Assembly: GCA_964389685.1 (NCBI GenBank)
Contig: CAYMFM010000018.1
Location: forward strand, 1 to 57,815
Direction of reading: 5' to 3'
DNA length: 57,815 nucleotides
DNA from: G020353115 sp964389685
GTDB taxonomy: Bacteria; Bacteroidota; Bacteroidia; Bacteroidales; VadinHA17
Numbering within the stretch: the stretch's first letter is position 1; each line of letters begins with the position of its first letter. Below, piece by piece: positions 9,104 to 18,059 of the stretch. The translations under genes and the position numbers were made by a program. A model generated the notes under the pieces. It did not search any database. It had not been told where the DNA came from and saw only the letters and a list, made by a program, of their open reading frames with translations.

Positions 9104-9994
9104 CTAATATGTATATAATCTACTTAATTTAATTTTCAAGCACTGGTTTTCTTTTACTTCAAAGGTATCTTCCCAACTTATAGCACCTTTCCCACGAGCA
9201 AGATAGGAGTAGGTTCCTGGTTTCAAAATTCTACATACCATTCCATTACTAAAACAATCAGGTTCTGAGTTAAAACGTACTGTTAATCTTTCCATTCTTT
9301 GATTGTCAAGGTCTAAAAGGATTTCATTCTGGTATTTAATATCTGACCAGAAGCAAACGTATCCTGGTTTAATGGGTTCAGGAACTACTGTTGGCTCTTC
9401 AATATCATATAAGAAAAATACTTCAACAATATTAAGCTGTTCTTCATTAAAGTTTTTTAGGGTAACAACATTTTTTGCGTCCTTGATTTCTCCCATTGTC
9501 ATAAAATTTAATGGGATATAATTATCTACAATGAAACGAACAATCCTATTATCATTTATCAAAACCTTAACATTTTTGCAAAAGTTAATATTATCCGTTG
9601 CGATAGCACTATGCCAACCGTCAGTTATTGTTTCAGGGTAACTTTCGTAACTTGAATACTGAGATTTTATAATCTGAAGTTTTGCTAAAGATTGTTGTCT
9701 TGCTTGAGCTAATCTTTGCTGTTCTCTTTTATTAGTTAAGTGCCCCCAAAGAATATTGCTGAACTCATATACAGCATAGTCAAATGAAGAGCCCCAAAAG
9801 TATGTTTTTTCAACATAACCTGCCGGTTGATCCTGACCTTCTACGGTATATGGAATAGGAACATATTTTTTATCACCTTTTCTCTGTGCTGATAAAGTTA
9901 AATTAGAAAAAACAAGAATAAATAGAAGAAATATTTTGATTGAGATTCCAAAAGTGAAAAATGTTTTTCTATTAAAGTGTCTTAGACTTCTCAT
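9104..9994 (-). CDS. Secreted protein of unknown function
   Basis: A 296-aa protein that I do not recognise. It starts with a basic N-terminus and a hydrophobic signal segment (about residues 12-35, ending TLSAQ), so export is expected. The mature part has a glutamine/arginine-rich helix (NKREQQRLAQARQQSLAKLQ), then mostly beta-type sequence with two Cys (DCFSNGMVC) and a C-terminal section (LKPGTYSYLARGKGAISWE) like a small beta-sandwich. It stands alone between repeat-rich intergenic stretches, with no operon partner. Confidence 0.75.
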   Translation of the reverse strand: MRSLRHFNRKTFFTFGISIKIFLLFILVFSNLTLSAQRKGDKKYVPIPYTVEGQDQPAGYVEKTYFWGSSFDYAVYEFSNILWGHLTNKREQQRLAQARQQSLAKLQIIKSQYSSYESYPETITDGWHSAIATDNINFCKNVKVLINDNRIVRFIVDNYIPLNFMTMGEIKDAKNVVTLKNFNEEQLNIVEVFFLYDIEEPTVVPEPIKPGYVCFWSDIKYQNEILLDLDNQRMERLTVRFNSEPDCFSNGMVCRILKPGTYSYLARGKGAISWEDTFEVKENQCLKIKLSRLYTY

Positions 9995-10721
9995 GAGGAA
10001 TTGACTTTTAGGGGTTAATATGTTATCATTTTACTTTACACAAATTTGTTTTCTGCTATTGGATAATAACATTGTTATCATAAAACTTATGGATACAATA
10101 GTTGTTTGGTTTACAGTAATAAAATTACTTCAACCTAATGATTTATCCAAGGGAATTAAACTATATAATCCTTGATCCGGATCTGAGGGGAAAAGAAAAT
10201 TAAATTTCCTTGCAAATCATCAAACCATTCCATGTTAGAGTAATGTTTTCAAATTATTTAGAGTAATATACCCGAGAAAGGTAAAACCTTCATTAAATGG
10301 GGAAGGGTTGTACAAATAATCCTGTTGATAAATGTTTCTTAGGATTTAAACCTCAAAGAAGATTGCTGGTTAACCTCACAGTTAAGCAAAATGATTATTG
10401 TTCAAATTCGAGATTTAGAAATAGTATTGGCTTGTTTTGTTATAATATTATAGATCAACTACTTAGAGGTAAAAAAGGATTCTTGAGGTATAATTGAATT
10501 TTACTTTAAAAAGACACTTAAAGTACAAAGAACCAGCAATTTAGAATTAATTGTAACATATTGAAATCTGTTAAATTAGGTACGTAGTGTACAAAAAGGG
10601 CTAAAAATAGACTTTAAAACGCACTACCAATCATTTCTCGCATGAAAAAAAACTTTTTTTGTTACTATTTTGTTACCCGAAAAAACAAAAGCCCCGATAA
10701 TTCAGGGCTTTTTATACATAT
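9995..10721. other. AT-rich gene-free interval
   Basis: About 0.7 kb of AT-rich sequence. A 66-codon open frame (10297-10497, plus) has no family features, signal or RBS and is not called. The last part contains A/T tracts and the terminator-like hairpin at 10687. Confidence 0.6.
10687..10714. terminator. Bidirectional terminator-like hairpin
   Basis: AAAAGCCC (10687-10694) pairs with GGGCTTTT (10705-10712) around a 10-nt loop, with T and A tracts on both sides. It lies just before the duplicated tRNA 3' end and would insulate both directions. Confidence 0.55.
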
Positions 10722-10981
10722 TTAGTAGCGGGGGCAGGATTACAGTTTGCTTCGCAACCTGTGATCCTGAATGGGGTAGAGGGACTTACTCTGAAAAGCC
10801 TGCCGCTTCGCAGGATTGCTCATCGCTACGCTCTTCGCGGACCTGGTAAGGGATACTTACTAAGAAAAGCTCACCTTGCAAAGCAAGGTTCCGGTCTTTT
10901 CTCATGGCACAACCTTTCAAGCAAGCTTTAGGCGGTGCCATGAAAAAAGCCCAGCCGATTTCATCGGTGAGCTTTTCTTAG

Positions 10982-10995
<14 letters not shown>
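10722..10995. repeat. 18-bp direct repeats duplicating the tRNA-fMet 3' end (possible att pair)
   Basis: TTAGTAGCGGGGGCAGGA occurs at 10722-10739 and again at 10978-10995, the second copy being the 3' end of the initiator tRNA. The 238 bp between them carries an 18-bp inverted repeat (10858-10875 with 10966-10983) and other hairpins but no gene. Duplication of a tRNA 3' end is the usual mark of tyrosine-integrase insertion; with no integrase or cargo left, this would be a remnant. Confidence 0.5.
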
Positions 10996-11053
<58 letters not shown>

Positions 11054-11066
11054 GTATACAGGAATG

Positions 11067-11097
11067 CAAATGTACAGTATGTATTCGGTTTCTCAAA
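11067..11097 (-). promoter_or_regulatory. Promoter of the initiator tRNA
   Basis: On the minus strand TTTG (11094-11097), 19 nt, then TACATTTG (11067-11074): an exact fit to the Bacteroidota primary-sigma consensus. The transcript would start about 7-10 nt before the tRNA 5' end. Confidence 0.8.
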
Positions 11098-11174
11098 ATA
11101 ATTGTACTACTTTTACAGCCCGGAAGCATTATCTACAGTGTAAATCTGATTTTTAACCGCTAACCAAATTCCCT

Positions 11175-11322
11175 GCCATGCCACGCGTTTTTAAACCCGT
11201 CCAACGTGGAGGTGGATTTCTACATCATCCCGGGTCCCGTCAACATGAACCTCACCGCCATGGCTCTCTGTACAAACCATGGACTGTGGCAATCTGAAGA
11301 GAAGGAAGTGAAGGTAATGTAA
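11175..11322 (+). pseudogene. C-terminal gene remnant, family not recognised
   Basis: An open stretch with strongly coding-like codons ends at TAA 11320-11322 and includes the residues VEVDFYIIPGPVNMNLTAMA. There is no start codon region and no upstream continuation. It looks like the last ~45 residues of a lost gene. I cannot name the family. Confidence 0.4.
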
Positions 11323-11428
11323 ATAGAGAGCTTGCTTTCCTGTAAGCAGGCACTAAATGTATCTACAAGAATCAGTTAATTGTTAATTGTCAGGTAGATT
11401 AAGTTTATCCGTGAATTTTGAATAAGGT

Positions 11429-11594
11429 AGTGATACGATGACTTTCCAATCATCGTGCCCCGGCTAAAGTCCGGGGTACGACTTTCGGGGGTTTAAAAAC
11501 TCGTCGCCCGAACGCAAGTCGAGCGACGAAAAGATCTGATCCATAGGCACAGGCTGGGTCGAAATTCGAGGCCTCGCTCAGTCATCGTATCACT
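11429..11594. repeat. Dispersed palindrome, copy 1 (TGATACGATGACT family)
   Basis: Perfect 15-bp arms AGTGATACGATGACT (11429-11443) and AGTCATCGTATCACT (11580-11594). The long loop carries a CGTGCCCCGG/CCGGGGTACG hairpin and a CGTCGCCCGA/TCGAGCGACG hairpin. Seven nt after the right arm stands GTTCGTTTAATCAACG, a block also following copies 2 and 5. Confidence 0.85.
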
Positions 11595-12043
11595 TTTTTT
11601 GTTCGTTTAATCAACGGCCGGATTGTCCGGTCCACGATCAGTTTTCCGGCTGATTAGCGGCTGAAGTTGGACCGGTTCTTTAATAAATAAACGTATTCTA
11701 AAGACATACCATCCCTATGGGACTAAAAACTGAATGCGCGATCGTTTATAAAACATACCATTCCCAGCCGGGCATGCCGATGCGCTTTTGTAAGGTAATA
11801 CAGCAGACTCCGGAGTCACATGCTGGTAGCCAGGGGCGGGAGCCCCTGGTTGTAAGATCCGTATAAAACGGGCTAACTACATGGCTGTTTAAAGGGAAAG
11901 CGTTCCATGGACCGAATAGTTGCCAGACGTTCATTAGCATGTAATTCAAAGCATCCGGGAAAGACAATACTTCTCGTCGCTCGAATTGCGTTCGGGCGAC
12001 GGGTATTGGTCCAAAACATTTACCAATGACATACAATCAGGGC
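11595..12043. other. Repeat flank and gene-free interval
   Basis: Continues the composite repeat (GTTCGTTTAATCAACG at 11601, GGACCGG near 11669) and then GC-rich hairpins, such as CCAGGGGC/GCCCCTGG near 11831-11850 and a CGTCGCTCGA/TTCGGGCGACG pair at 11973-12001. A 96-codon minus-strand frame here is made of this repeat material and is not called. Confidence 0.6.
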
Positions 12044-13366
12044 TTATAGCGTAATCGTACAAACTGTCCCCTTACCGGGAGTGCTTTGCAGTTCCATGGT
12101 CCCCCCATGCAACCGGACAATTTTCCTGGAATAGCCCAGTCCAATCCCTGACCCGCTCTTTTTTGTGGTGAAAAAGGGAACAAAGACTCTGTCGAGCAGC
12201 TCCTGATCGATCCCGGGACCATTATCACAGATCCGGATTCTGACCTTTTGATCATCTCCCAGGTATGCATCGATCCGGACCTCGCCATTTTCTTTGCCAT
12301 CCAACGCCTCCACCGAGTTTTTTACCACATTGACAATGACCTGTGAAAAAAGTTCCTTGTCAACGAATAGTATAAGGTCAATGGGCTTCGTGTCAATGGT
12401 TATGGCTACCTCTTTGTTCTCAAGGAGCAGGCAGGTATTGTGCAATAACTCGGCAACATTTATCCGCCTACGATTGATCCGGGGGGTTAGGGTTACCTGT
12501 CTGTATTTCTTAACAAATTCAAGCAATCCCCTGCTTCGCTCTTCAATCAGATTGAGGCTTCTATCGGTTGATTCAATGAACCATTTCCGGTCGGTTTCAT
12601 GCCCTCTCAGCTCTTTTTTTATGGATTGAATAAGGGCTGTAATGGGCGTAAGTGTGTTCATGATTTCATGGGTAATCACGCGGATCAGCTTTTCCCATGA
12701 TTCCTGCTCAATTTCAGAGTATTCGCTGCTGATGTGATCAAATGCAAAAAGGGTAAGCTTTTTATCTTCGGTTTTGAATTCGCTTTTTCTGAGGGTAAGG
12801 GTACGGATATCGCTGCCTGTATTCAACCGGTATATCTTACGTTCTCCGGGTTTGATCTTGCTGAAGACCTCCGACAGATCAGGGTATGTTTTCCACAAAT
12901 CCAGGATAGCATCAAAGCGGTTTATCCCAAGGATACGGAGGGCAGTGGAATTTAACCAGTAGATTCGGTCCTTATCGTCGAACAGGATGATCCCGGTATC
13001 CACATTTTCAAGGAATCGCATCAACAAAACTTCACGGATCTGGCTCTCTTTCTTGATTTTTGCCAGGTGCCTCCGATATTTTTCGAGACTTTTCCCCAGG
13101 TTGCTATGACGTTGTATATATTTACTGTTGAGATTTGCAGACTGAAAATCATCGCTGGACAACGAGTCAAAAAAATTGGACAATTCATGATCTATCCTTC
13201 TGCAATACCGCACAAGCAAAAGAACCTGCAGGACAAGAAGCAGGATCACACCCACCACCGAAAACAATTTATCTATGTGCAGATAAAAATAGACGCCTGC
13301 CAGGAGAGTAACCAGGATAAGAAGCAGTCGCATCAAAATCTGGAAAACAAAGGATCGTGTATTCAC
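12044..13366 (-). CDS. NtrY-like sensor histidine kinase
   Basis: A 440-aa membrane kinase. Two transmembrane helices lie at about residues 7-50, followed by a HAMP-like/coiled segment, a PAS-like domain (LENVDTGIILFDDKDRIYWL), a DHp helix with the phosphoacceptor in VITHEIMNTLTPI, and a HATPase_c domain with N box (VIVNVVKNSVEAL), G1 (DNGPGI) and G2 (GSGIGLGYSRK). It would phosphorylate the NtrC-type regulator encoded 9 nt upstream in the same operon. Such NtrY/NtrC pairs next to FtsX-type permeases are a recurring Bacteroidota arrangement. The signal is unknown; a short periplasmic loop suggests membrane or cytoplasmic sensing. Confidence 0.92.
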   Translation of the reverse strand: MNTRSFVFQILMRLLLILVTLLAGVYFYLHIDKLFSVVGVILLLVLQVLLLVRYCRRIDHELSNFFDSLSSDDFQSANLNSKYIQRHSNLGKSLEKYRRHLAKIKKESQIREVLLMRFLENVDTGIILFDDKDRIYWLNSTALRILGINRFDAILDLWKTYPDLSEVFSKIKPGERKIYRLNTGSDIRTLTLRKSEFKTEDKKLTLFAFDHISSEYSEIEQESWEKLIRVITHEIMNTLTPITALIQSIKKELRGHETDRKWFIESTDRSLNLIEERSRGLLEFVKKYRQVTLTPRINRRRINVAELLHNTCLLLENKEVAITIDTKPIDLILFVDKELFSQVIVNVVKNSVEALDGKENGEVRIDAYLGDDQKVRIRICDNGPGIDQELLDRVFVPFFTTKKSGSGIGLGYSRKIVRLHGGTMELQSTPGKGTVCTITL

Positions 13367-13375
13367 TCTTTTACA

Positions 13376-14749
13376 TCAATAGGTAATACCATATTTTTTA
13401 CACTTATTGAACAGGGTTTGCCGGGTCAGTCCCAGTTCCCTGGCAGCGTTCACAATGCTTTGATTGTTATTCTTCAATGCCCGGATAATCGCCTGTCTCT
13501 CGATATCCTTGAATTTCAATGGCCAATGGTGGTCACCCACCGGTCTTCTTTGATTCTCGAGCATAAAATCGTCCTCCGTAAGCACATCTCCGGAAGAAAG
13601 GATGACCGCCTTCTCCACAGCGTGCATCAATTCCCTGACATTCCCGGGCCATTTGTACTGCAGGAGCTTGTCAGGCAGGCTTTGCTTGTATTTCAGGTGG
13701 GGTTTATTGTACCTTCCGGTGAACAGGTTAAGAAAGTATTCCGCCAGGTAAAGGATATCATCTCCCCTTTCCCGCAACGGAGGGACCTGTATCATAATTG
13801 TGTTCAGCCTGTAAAAAAGGTCTTCCCGGAAGGTCCCAACGCCTATCTCTTGCAGGAGATCCTTGTTGGTGGCAGATATCAATCGGATATCGAAGGAATA
13901 GGTTTCGTTGCTTCCTACAGGGCTAACTTCGTGGTTTTGTAATGCACCAAGAAGCTTGGATTGCAACGAGAGTGGGATATTGCCTATTTCATCGAGAAAG
14001 AGTGTTCCCCCTGAAGCGATTTCAAATCTTCCGGATTTGTCCTCGAATGCATCGGTAAAGGCACCTTTCTTATGGCCGAACAGCTCGCTCTCGAACAGGT
14101 TCTCATTTAACGATCCCAGATCCACATTGATAAAGACCTTGTCACTTCTGCCGGATAGCTTGTGGATTTTTCTTGCAACCAGTTCCTTCCCCGTTCCATT
14201 CTCCCCAAAAACCAGTACATTGGCATCCGTTGGAGCTACCTTTTCGATTGTTTTCTTCAGTGTCTGCATCTTTGGCGAATTGCCAACCAGTTCCCCGGTA
14301 GTCCGTTGGGTCTCTTTCATCAGTTGATCGTTCTTACGGCAGGCATGATTCAGTTCTTTTCTTGTCTGGCGCAATATACAGGCAGCATTAATGGTTGAGA
14401 TCAATTTTTCATTCTCCCACGGTTTAACTACAAAGTCAAAAGCCCCTTCTTTCATCGCCCTGACCACCAGCTCATAATCACCATACGCTGTGATCATGAT
14501 TACCTGCATATCCGGATCTTTCCTCAGGATCTCATCCAGCCAGAAAAAACCCTCGTTACCCGTCATCACCTTTGCTTCAAAATTCATGTCCAGCAAAACC
14601 AGGTCAAACTCTTCGGAATCAAGTGTCCTGAACAAAGCATTTGGATTCCGAATCCCAACCACCTCCATCCCTTCCCTGGAAAGGATAATCTTCAGGGTAT
14701 CCAGTACCGATGGATCATCATCCACCGCCAGAACCTTTTTCTTTATCAT
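13376..14749 (-). CDS. NtrC-family sigma-54-dependent response regulator
   Basis: A 457-aa activator. It has a receiver domain (residues 1-125; acidic pocket VDDD, phosphoacceptor Asp54 in LVLLDMNF, switch Thr in MITAYG and Lys in VVKPW), an AAA+ domain (about 150-380) with Walker A GENGTGKE, Walker B GGTLFLDEIG and the sigma-54 contact loop, and a C-terminal Fis-type HTH (AARELGLTRQTLFNKCKKYG). The contact loop reads GAFTDA rather than the classical GAFTGA. It is transcribed with the kinase and divergently from the thioredoxin-FtsX operon, whose sigma-54 promoter is its likely target. Confidence 0.95.
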   Translation of the reverse strand: MIKKKVLAVDDDPSVLDTLKIILSREGMEVVGIRNPNALFRTLDSEEFDLVLLDMNFEAKVMTGNEGFFWLDEILRKDPDMQVIMITAYGDYELVVRAMKEGAFDFVVKPWENEKLISTINAACILRQTRKELNHACRKNDQLMKETQRTTGELVGNSPKMQTLKKTIEKVAPTDANVLVFGENGTGKELVARKIHKLSGRSDKVFINVDLGSLNENLFESELFGHKKGAFTDAFEDKSGRFEIASGGTLFLDEIGNIPLSLQSKLLGALQNHEVSPVGSNETYSFDIRLISATNKDLLQEIGVGTFREDLFYRLNTIMIQVPPLRERGDDILYLAEYFLNLFTGRYNKPHLKYKQSLPDKLLQYKWPGNVRELMHAVEKAVILSSGDVLTEDDFMLENQRRPVGDHHWPLKFKDIERQAIIRALKNNNQSIVNAARELGLTRQTLFNKCKKYGITY

Positions 14750-14766
14750 GCATTGTAATTTTATGC

Positions 14767-14808
14767 AAGGTAAATATTTTTTACAAAATGGTTAAAAATA
14801 TTTACCTT
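14767..14808. promoter_or_regulatory. Palindrome between ntrC-like gene and its divergent target (candidate enhancer site)
   Basis: AAGGTAAATATTTTT (14767-14781) and AAAAATATTTACCTT (14794-14808) are exact reverse complements with a 12-nt spacer. The centre lies 38 bp upstream of the regulator's start and about 75-100 bp upstream of the divergent sigma-54 promoter, the usual position of an NtrC-type upstream activating sequence. Confidence 0.65.
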
Positions 14809-14858
14809 ATGAATTAATGTAATTAATTATTCGTCTTGTTTATAGCACTTTATGATTT

Positions 14859-14874
14859 TGGCATTCCCATTGCT
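14859..14874 (+). promoter_or_regulatory. Sigma-54 (-24/-12) promoter
   Basis: TGGCAT-N5-TTGCT agrees with the TGGCAC-N5-TTGCW consensus at all but one base. The conserved GG (14860-14861) and GC (14872-14873) have the correct spacing. Transcription would start near 14885, 14 nt before the ATG at 14899. It also argues against the upstream in-frame start at 14836. Confidence 0.75.
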
Positions 14875-14898
14875 ACTTCTCTCGAAAAGGCAGAAACT

Positions 14899-15408
14899 AT
14901 GATTAAAAGAACAAAAGGAATGATCTATTGTCTGTTATGGATATTGTTAGCCAGCTTTTTTTCAGATAATAAAGTACCGGATTTTGAATTACAAACTCTT
15001 GAAGGGAAAATCATCACATCTGACGATTTAAAGGGAAAGATCATTTTGCTGGATTTTTGGGATACACATTGCGGACCTTGTATCAAACTGATGCCCTATA
15101 TGGAAAAGCTTTACTCGAAATACAAAAATAATGAGAACGTTGTGATGTATATTGTAAATGCCGGCTGGCAATCCATTGAGGAGGCCAAAGGCTTTGTTTC
15201 CAAACACAATTATAAATTGCCTTTTGCTTATATGGAAAAAAAGGAATCCAGGAAACTTAAAGTCCGTGAGATACCAAAAACAATAATAATTGACAAAAAT
15301 TTCACCTATCAGCTGGAACATGTAGGGTATGATGGTTATGATCCGGACAAAGATCTTGGTCCGGTTAAAGAATTTGAAAAGTTGATTGAAGAATTATTAG
15401 CTAAATAA
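14899..15408 (+). CDS. TlpA-like thioredoxin-fold protein
   Basis: A 169-aa exported or membrane-tethered thioredoxin-like protein. Residues 1-25 form a basic plus hydrophobic export segment (KGMIYCLLWILLASFF). The fold follows the TlpA/ResA pattern: VPDFELQTLEGK, LLDFWDTHCGPCIKLMP with the CGPC redox pair, and the cis-proline region REIPKTIIID. It probably reduces or isomerises thiols in the periplasm. The ATG at 14899 is chosen because the sigma-54 promoter ends just upstream of it. It is followed after 17 nt by the FtsX-type permease, so the two are probably co-transcribed. Confidence 0.85.
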   Translation: MIKRTKGMIYCLLWILLASFFSDNKVPDFELQTLEGKIITSDDLKGKIILLDFWDTHCGPCIKLMPYMEKLYSKYKNNENVVMYIVNAGWQSIEEAKGFVSKHNYKLPFAYMEKKESRKLKVREIPKTIIIDKNFTYQLEHVGYDGYDPDKDLGPVKEFEKLIEELLAK

Positions 15409-15425
15409 TCACTTATTATCTCTTT

Positions 15426-17846
15426 ATGATCTGCAGTTTCATTAAAATCACGATTCGGAATTTCTGGAAACACAGGGGATTTTCCTTCATCAATGTTATC
15501 GGGCTGACCATTGGTTTGATATGCAGCATTCTGTTATTTCTGTATGTGCGGGATGAATTGAGCTATGATCGGTTTCATGATAATTACGAAAACATATACC
15601 GCATCAAGGTTGAAGCCATGATGCAGGGAAATGAACTGAATGTGGTCCATACCGGGGTGAAGGTGGGTGAGATTTTAGTAGACCGGATACCCGAGGTGTT
15701 GAAATCTACGCGGTTATTTAATGCCACTGAGGACGCGAACGTTACCGTACGGTATGAAGACAGGATGTTTTCCGAATCCCGGGTCTTTTATGCGGACAGC
15801 CTCTTTTTCGAGGTATTCACGTTTCAATTTATTGCCGGTGATCCTGAAAAGGCCCTGGATGCTCCAGGTTCCGTTGTGCTTACTCAAAGCTGTGCAGAAA
15901 AATATTTCGGGAAAGAGGATCCCATGGACAAAACAATCAGGATCAGTAATAACGAATACAAGATAACGGGAATAACGGCAGATTGCCCTTCCAATTCACA
16001 TTTTCATTACGATATACTGATCTCCTTTTCATCTCACTGGATATCCAGGGCAACCACCTGGATCAACATGGATATTATTTGCACTTATCTGGTCATGGCT
16101 GATGGCACTCCTGAATCTGTTTTCCTGGAAAAAAGTATGCCCGTAATCAAAGAATACCTGGAGCCTGAATTGATTGAAGCTTTCGGAGTTACTGTTGATG
16201 AGGCCATGGCTGCAGGCAACTCTTATCAAATGCGTCTTCAACCGATTAAGGATATCCACCTCACCTCCCATACTGATTTTGAAATCGAAATCAATTCCAG
16301 TAAAATGAATGTCTATCTTTTTTCCTTTGTTGCCCTGTTTATACTGATCCTTGCGGCAATCAATTTCACAAATCTTTCAACTGCCAGGGCGGGTGTACGG
16401 GCGAAAGAAGTCGGTATCCGGAAAGTTGTGGGTTCATCCCGCAAAAAACTGGTCTTCCAGTTCCTGCTTGAAGCCATACTGTATAGCCTGCTTTCGCTGA
16501 TCATTGCCATGATCATCATCGAAACCATCCTTCCTTATTTTAACAACCTGGCAATGAAAGAGATCCAGATCAGATATTCCGACAATCCCTGGATAATTGT
16601 CACACTGATCCTGACAGCCATTCTTCTGGGGATCCTGTCCGGCATCTATTCTGCGATCTACCTTTCCTATATTAATAGTCTTCAGGTGATCAAAGGAGAG
16701 CAATTATCAACAGGAAGAAAAAAATACTTCAGAAACGGGCTGGTTATTTTTCAGTTTATCATTTCCATCATCATCATCATCAGTACGCTGATCATTCGCA
16801 GCCAGCTTGTGTACATACAGAAGAAGGACCTTGGATACAAGAAAGAAAACGTGGTTGTTATTCAGCGGTCATGGAAACTCTATGACAACCTGGATGCGTT
16901 TAGAAATACATTACTTACAAATCACAGGATTAAAAGCGTTTCTTTCATGGAGAACGCTCCCGGGAAAAAATTCAACGGATTCTCTCTTTCCATTCCCGGA
17001 GAAACAACGCAGATGCTAAATCCCAGGGTTGTGGGTGTCGACTATGATTTTGCGAATACTCTCCAGATCGAAATGGTTGAGGGAAGGTTTTTCTCAAGGG
17101 ATTATCCGGGGGATTCATTGTCTGCTGTCATCAATGAAACGCTTGCAAAAGAATTGGGATTTGAAAACCCTGTAGGCGGACAGTTCCGTTCATCGGGGGC
17201 CAGCGATTCCGATCCTTACACTATTATTGGAGTGGCCAAAAATTTTTCCTTCCAGTCGTTGTACCAAACAGTCGGATCCTTATTAATGGTCGATAGAAAA
17301 ACAAGGTATATCGCCTATACAGCGATCAAAACCGATGGCGAAGAACTGCCTGAAACCATTTCTTTTATTAATGCCACATGGAGGTCATTTGTCCCGGACG
17401 AACCGCTGGAATATTATTTCCTGGACCAGGATTTCCTGGATCTCCATAAGGAAGAATATGTGACCGGCAAGCTTTTTGCAATCTTCTCTGTTTTATCCAT
17501 CATCATTGCCTGTCTTGGATTACTGGGCCTGTCTATCTTTGTTGCAGAAAGGAAAGCCAAAGAGATCGGTATCCGGAAAGCGAATGGGGCAAATTTCACA
17601 GACATTATTCTGCTGCTGGTCAGGGATTTTTCGCTGCCTGTTCTTCTTGCCAACATCGTTGCCTGGCCTGCTGCCTATTTCCTCATGGAACGGTGGCTTC
17701 GAAAATTTGCCTATCACATTGATATTGGTTTTGCTGAATTTATTCTTGCTTCCCTGATAGCGCTGATCATTTCATGGATTACCATTTTGTATCAATCGGC
17801 CAAATCGGCACAGCAGAACCCGGTGGTCAGCCTGAGGTATGAATGA
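15426..17846 (+). CDS. FtsX/MacB-family ABC permease
   Basis: An 806-aa double permease: an N-terminal helix (FSFINVIGLTIGLICSILL), a MacB-PCD periplasmic domain, three helices at about 290-430, then a second copy of helix plus periplasmic domain and three helices at the C-terminus. Both halves carry the typical cytoplasmic motif (AKEVGIRKVVGSSRKKLV and AKEIGIRKANGAN). MacB-like proteins do not form channels; they transmit mechanical force across the membrane. No ATPase gene is nearby, so it must use one encoded elsewhere. It follows the thioredoxin gene and is expected to be under sigma-54/NtrC control. Confidence 0.93.
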   Translation: MICSFIKITIRNFWKHRGFSFINVIGLTIGLICSILLFLYVRDELSYDRFHDNYENIYRIKVEAMMQGNELNVVHTGVKVGEILVDRIPEVLKSTRLFNATEDANVTVRYEDRMFSESRVFYADSLFFEVFTFQFIAGDPEKALDAPGSVVLTQSCAEKYFGKEDPMDKTIRISNNEYKITGITADCPSNSHFHYDILISFSSHWISRATTWINMDIICTYLVMADGTPESVFLEKSMPVIKEYLEPELIEAFGVTVDEAMAAGNSYQMRLQPIKDIHLTSHTDFEIEINSSKMNVYLFSFVALFILILAAINFTNLSTARAGVRAKEVGIRKVVGSSRKKLVFQFLLEAILYSLLSLIIAMIIIETILPYFNNLAMKEIQIRYSDNPWIIVTLILTAILLGILSGIYSAIYLSYINSLQVIKGEQLSTGRKKYFRNGLVIFQFIISIIIIISTLIIRSQLVYIQKKDLGYKKENVVVIQRSWKLYDNLDAFRNTLLTNHRIKSVSFMENAPGKKFNGFSLSIPGETTQMLNPRVVGVDYDFANTLQIEMVEGRFFSRDYPGDSLSAVINETLAKELGFENPVGGQFRSSGASDSDPYTIIGVAKNFSFQSLYQTVGSLLMVDRKTRYIAYTAIKTDGEELPETISFINATWRSFVPDEPLEYYFLDQDFLDLHKEEYVTGKLFAIFSVLSIIIACLGLLGLSIFVAERKAKEIGIRKANGANFTDIILLLVRDFSLPVLLANIVAWPAAYFLMERWLRKFAYHIDIGFAEFILASLIALIISWITILYQSAKSAQQNPVVSLRYE

Positions 17847-17896
17847 ACTGTACACTCTTGCTTATCGTCAGACAATTACAATTAAAAATAGAAAAA

Positions 17897-18058
17897 ATGA
17901 AAATGCTAAAATCTATCCTGTTTCTAATGGGGACATTCCCGTTCTCATACCTGAACTGTTTCCCGGTAAAAAGCCAGGTAAAAAAATCCTGCAATCAAAA
18001 TGAGGACAGTAACCGGGATGATCAGGGTAAGGCAATAGTGAGAAATAAAGTTTATTTA
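17897..18058 (+). pseudogene. Possible 5' remnant of a secreted-protein gene
   Basis: After an A-rich leader the ATG at 17897 opens a signal-peptide-like sequence (MKMLKSILFLMGTFPFSYLN) that soon loses coding character and runs into the 3' end of the convergent lipoprotein gene. It is probably a truncated gene start. An alternative ATG at 17843 overlaps the permease stop but adds nothing recognisable. Confidence 0.3.
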
Positions 18059-18059
18059 A

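Noticed and set aside
10297..10497. 66-codon plus-strand open frame
   Set aside because: AT-rich, no ribosome site, no recognisable motif; likely chance.
11746..12036. 96-codon minus-strand open frame
   Set aside because: It consists of intergenic hairpin and repeat sequence, without start context or family resemblance.
13067..13942. Long plus-strand open frame (291 codons) across the kinase and NtrC genes
   Set aside because: It is antisense to two clearly conserved genes and its translation has no family features.
14836..14898. Upstream start for the thioredoxin gene
   Set aside because: It would place the start codon before the sigma-54 promoter at 14859-14874; the ATG at 14899 also gives a normal export segment.
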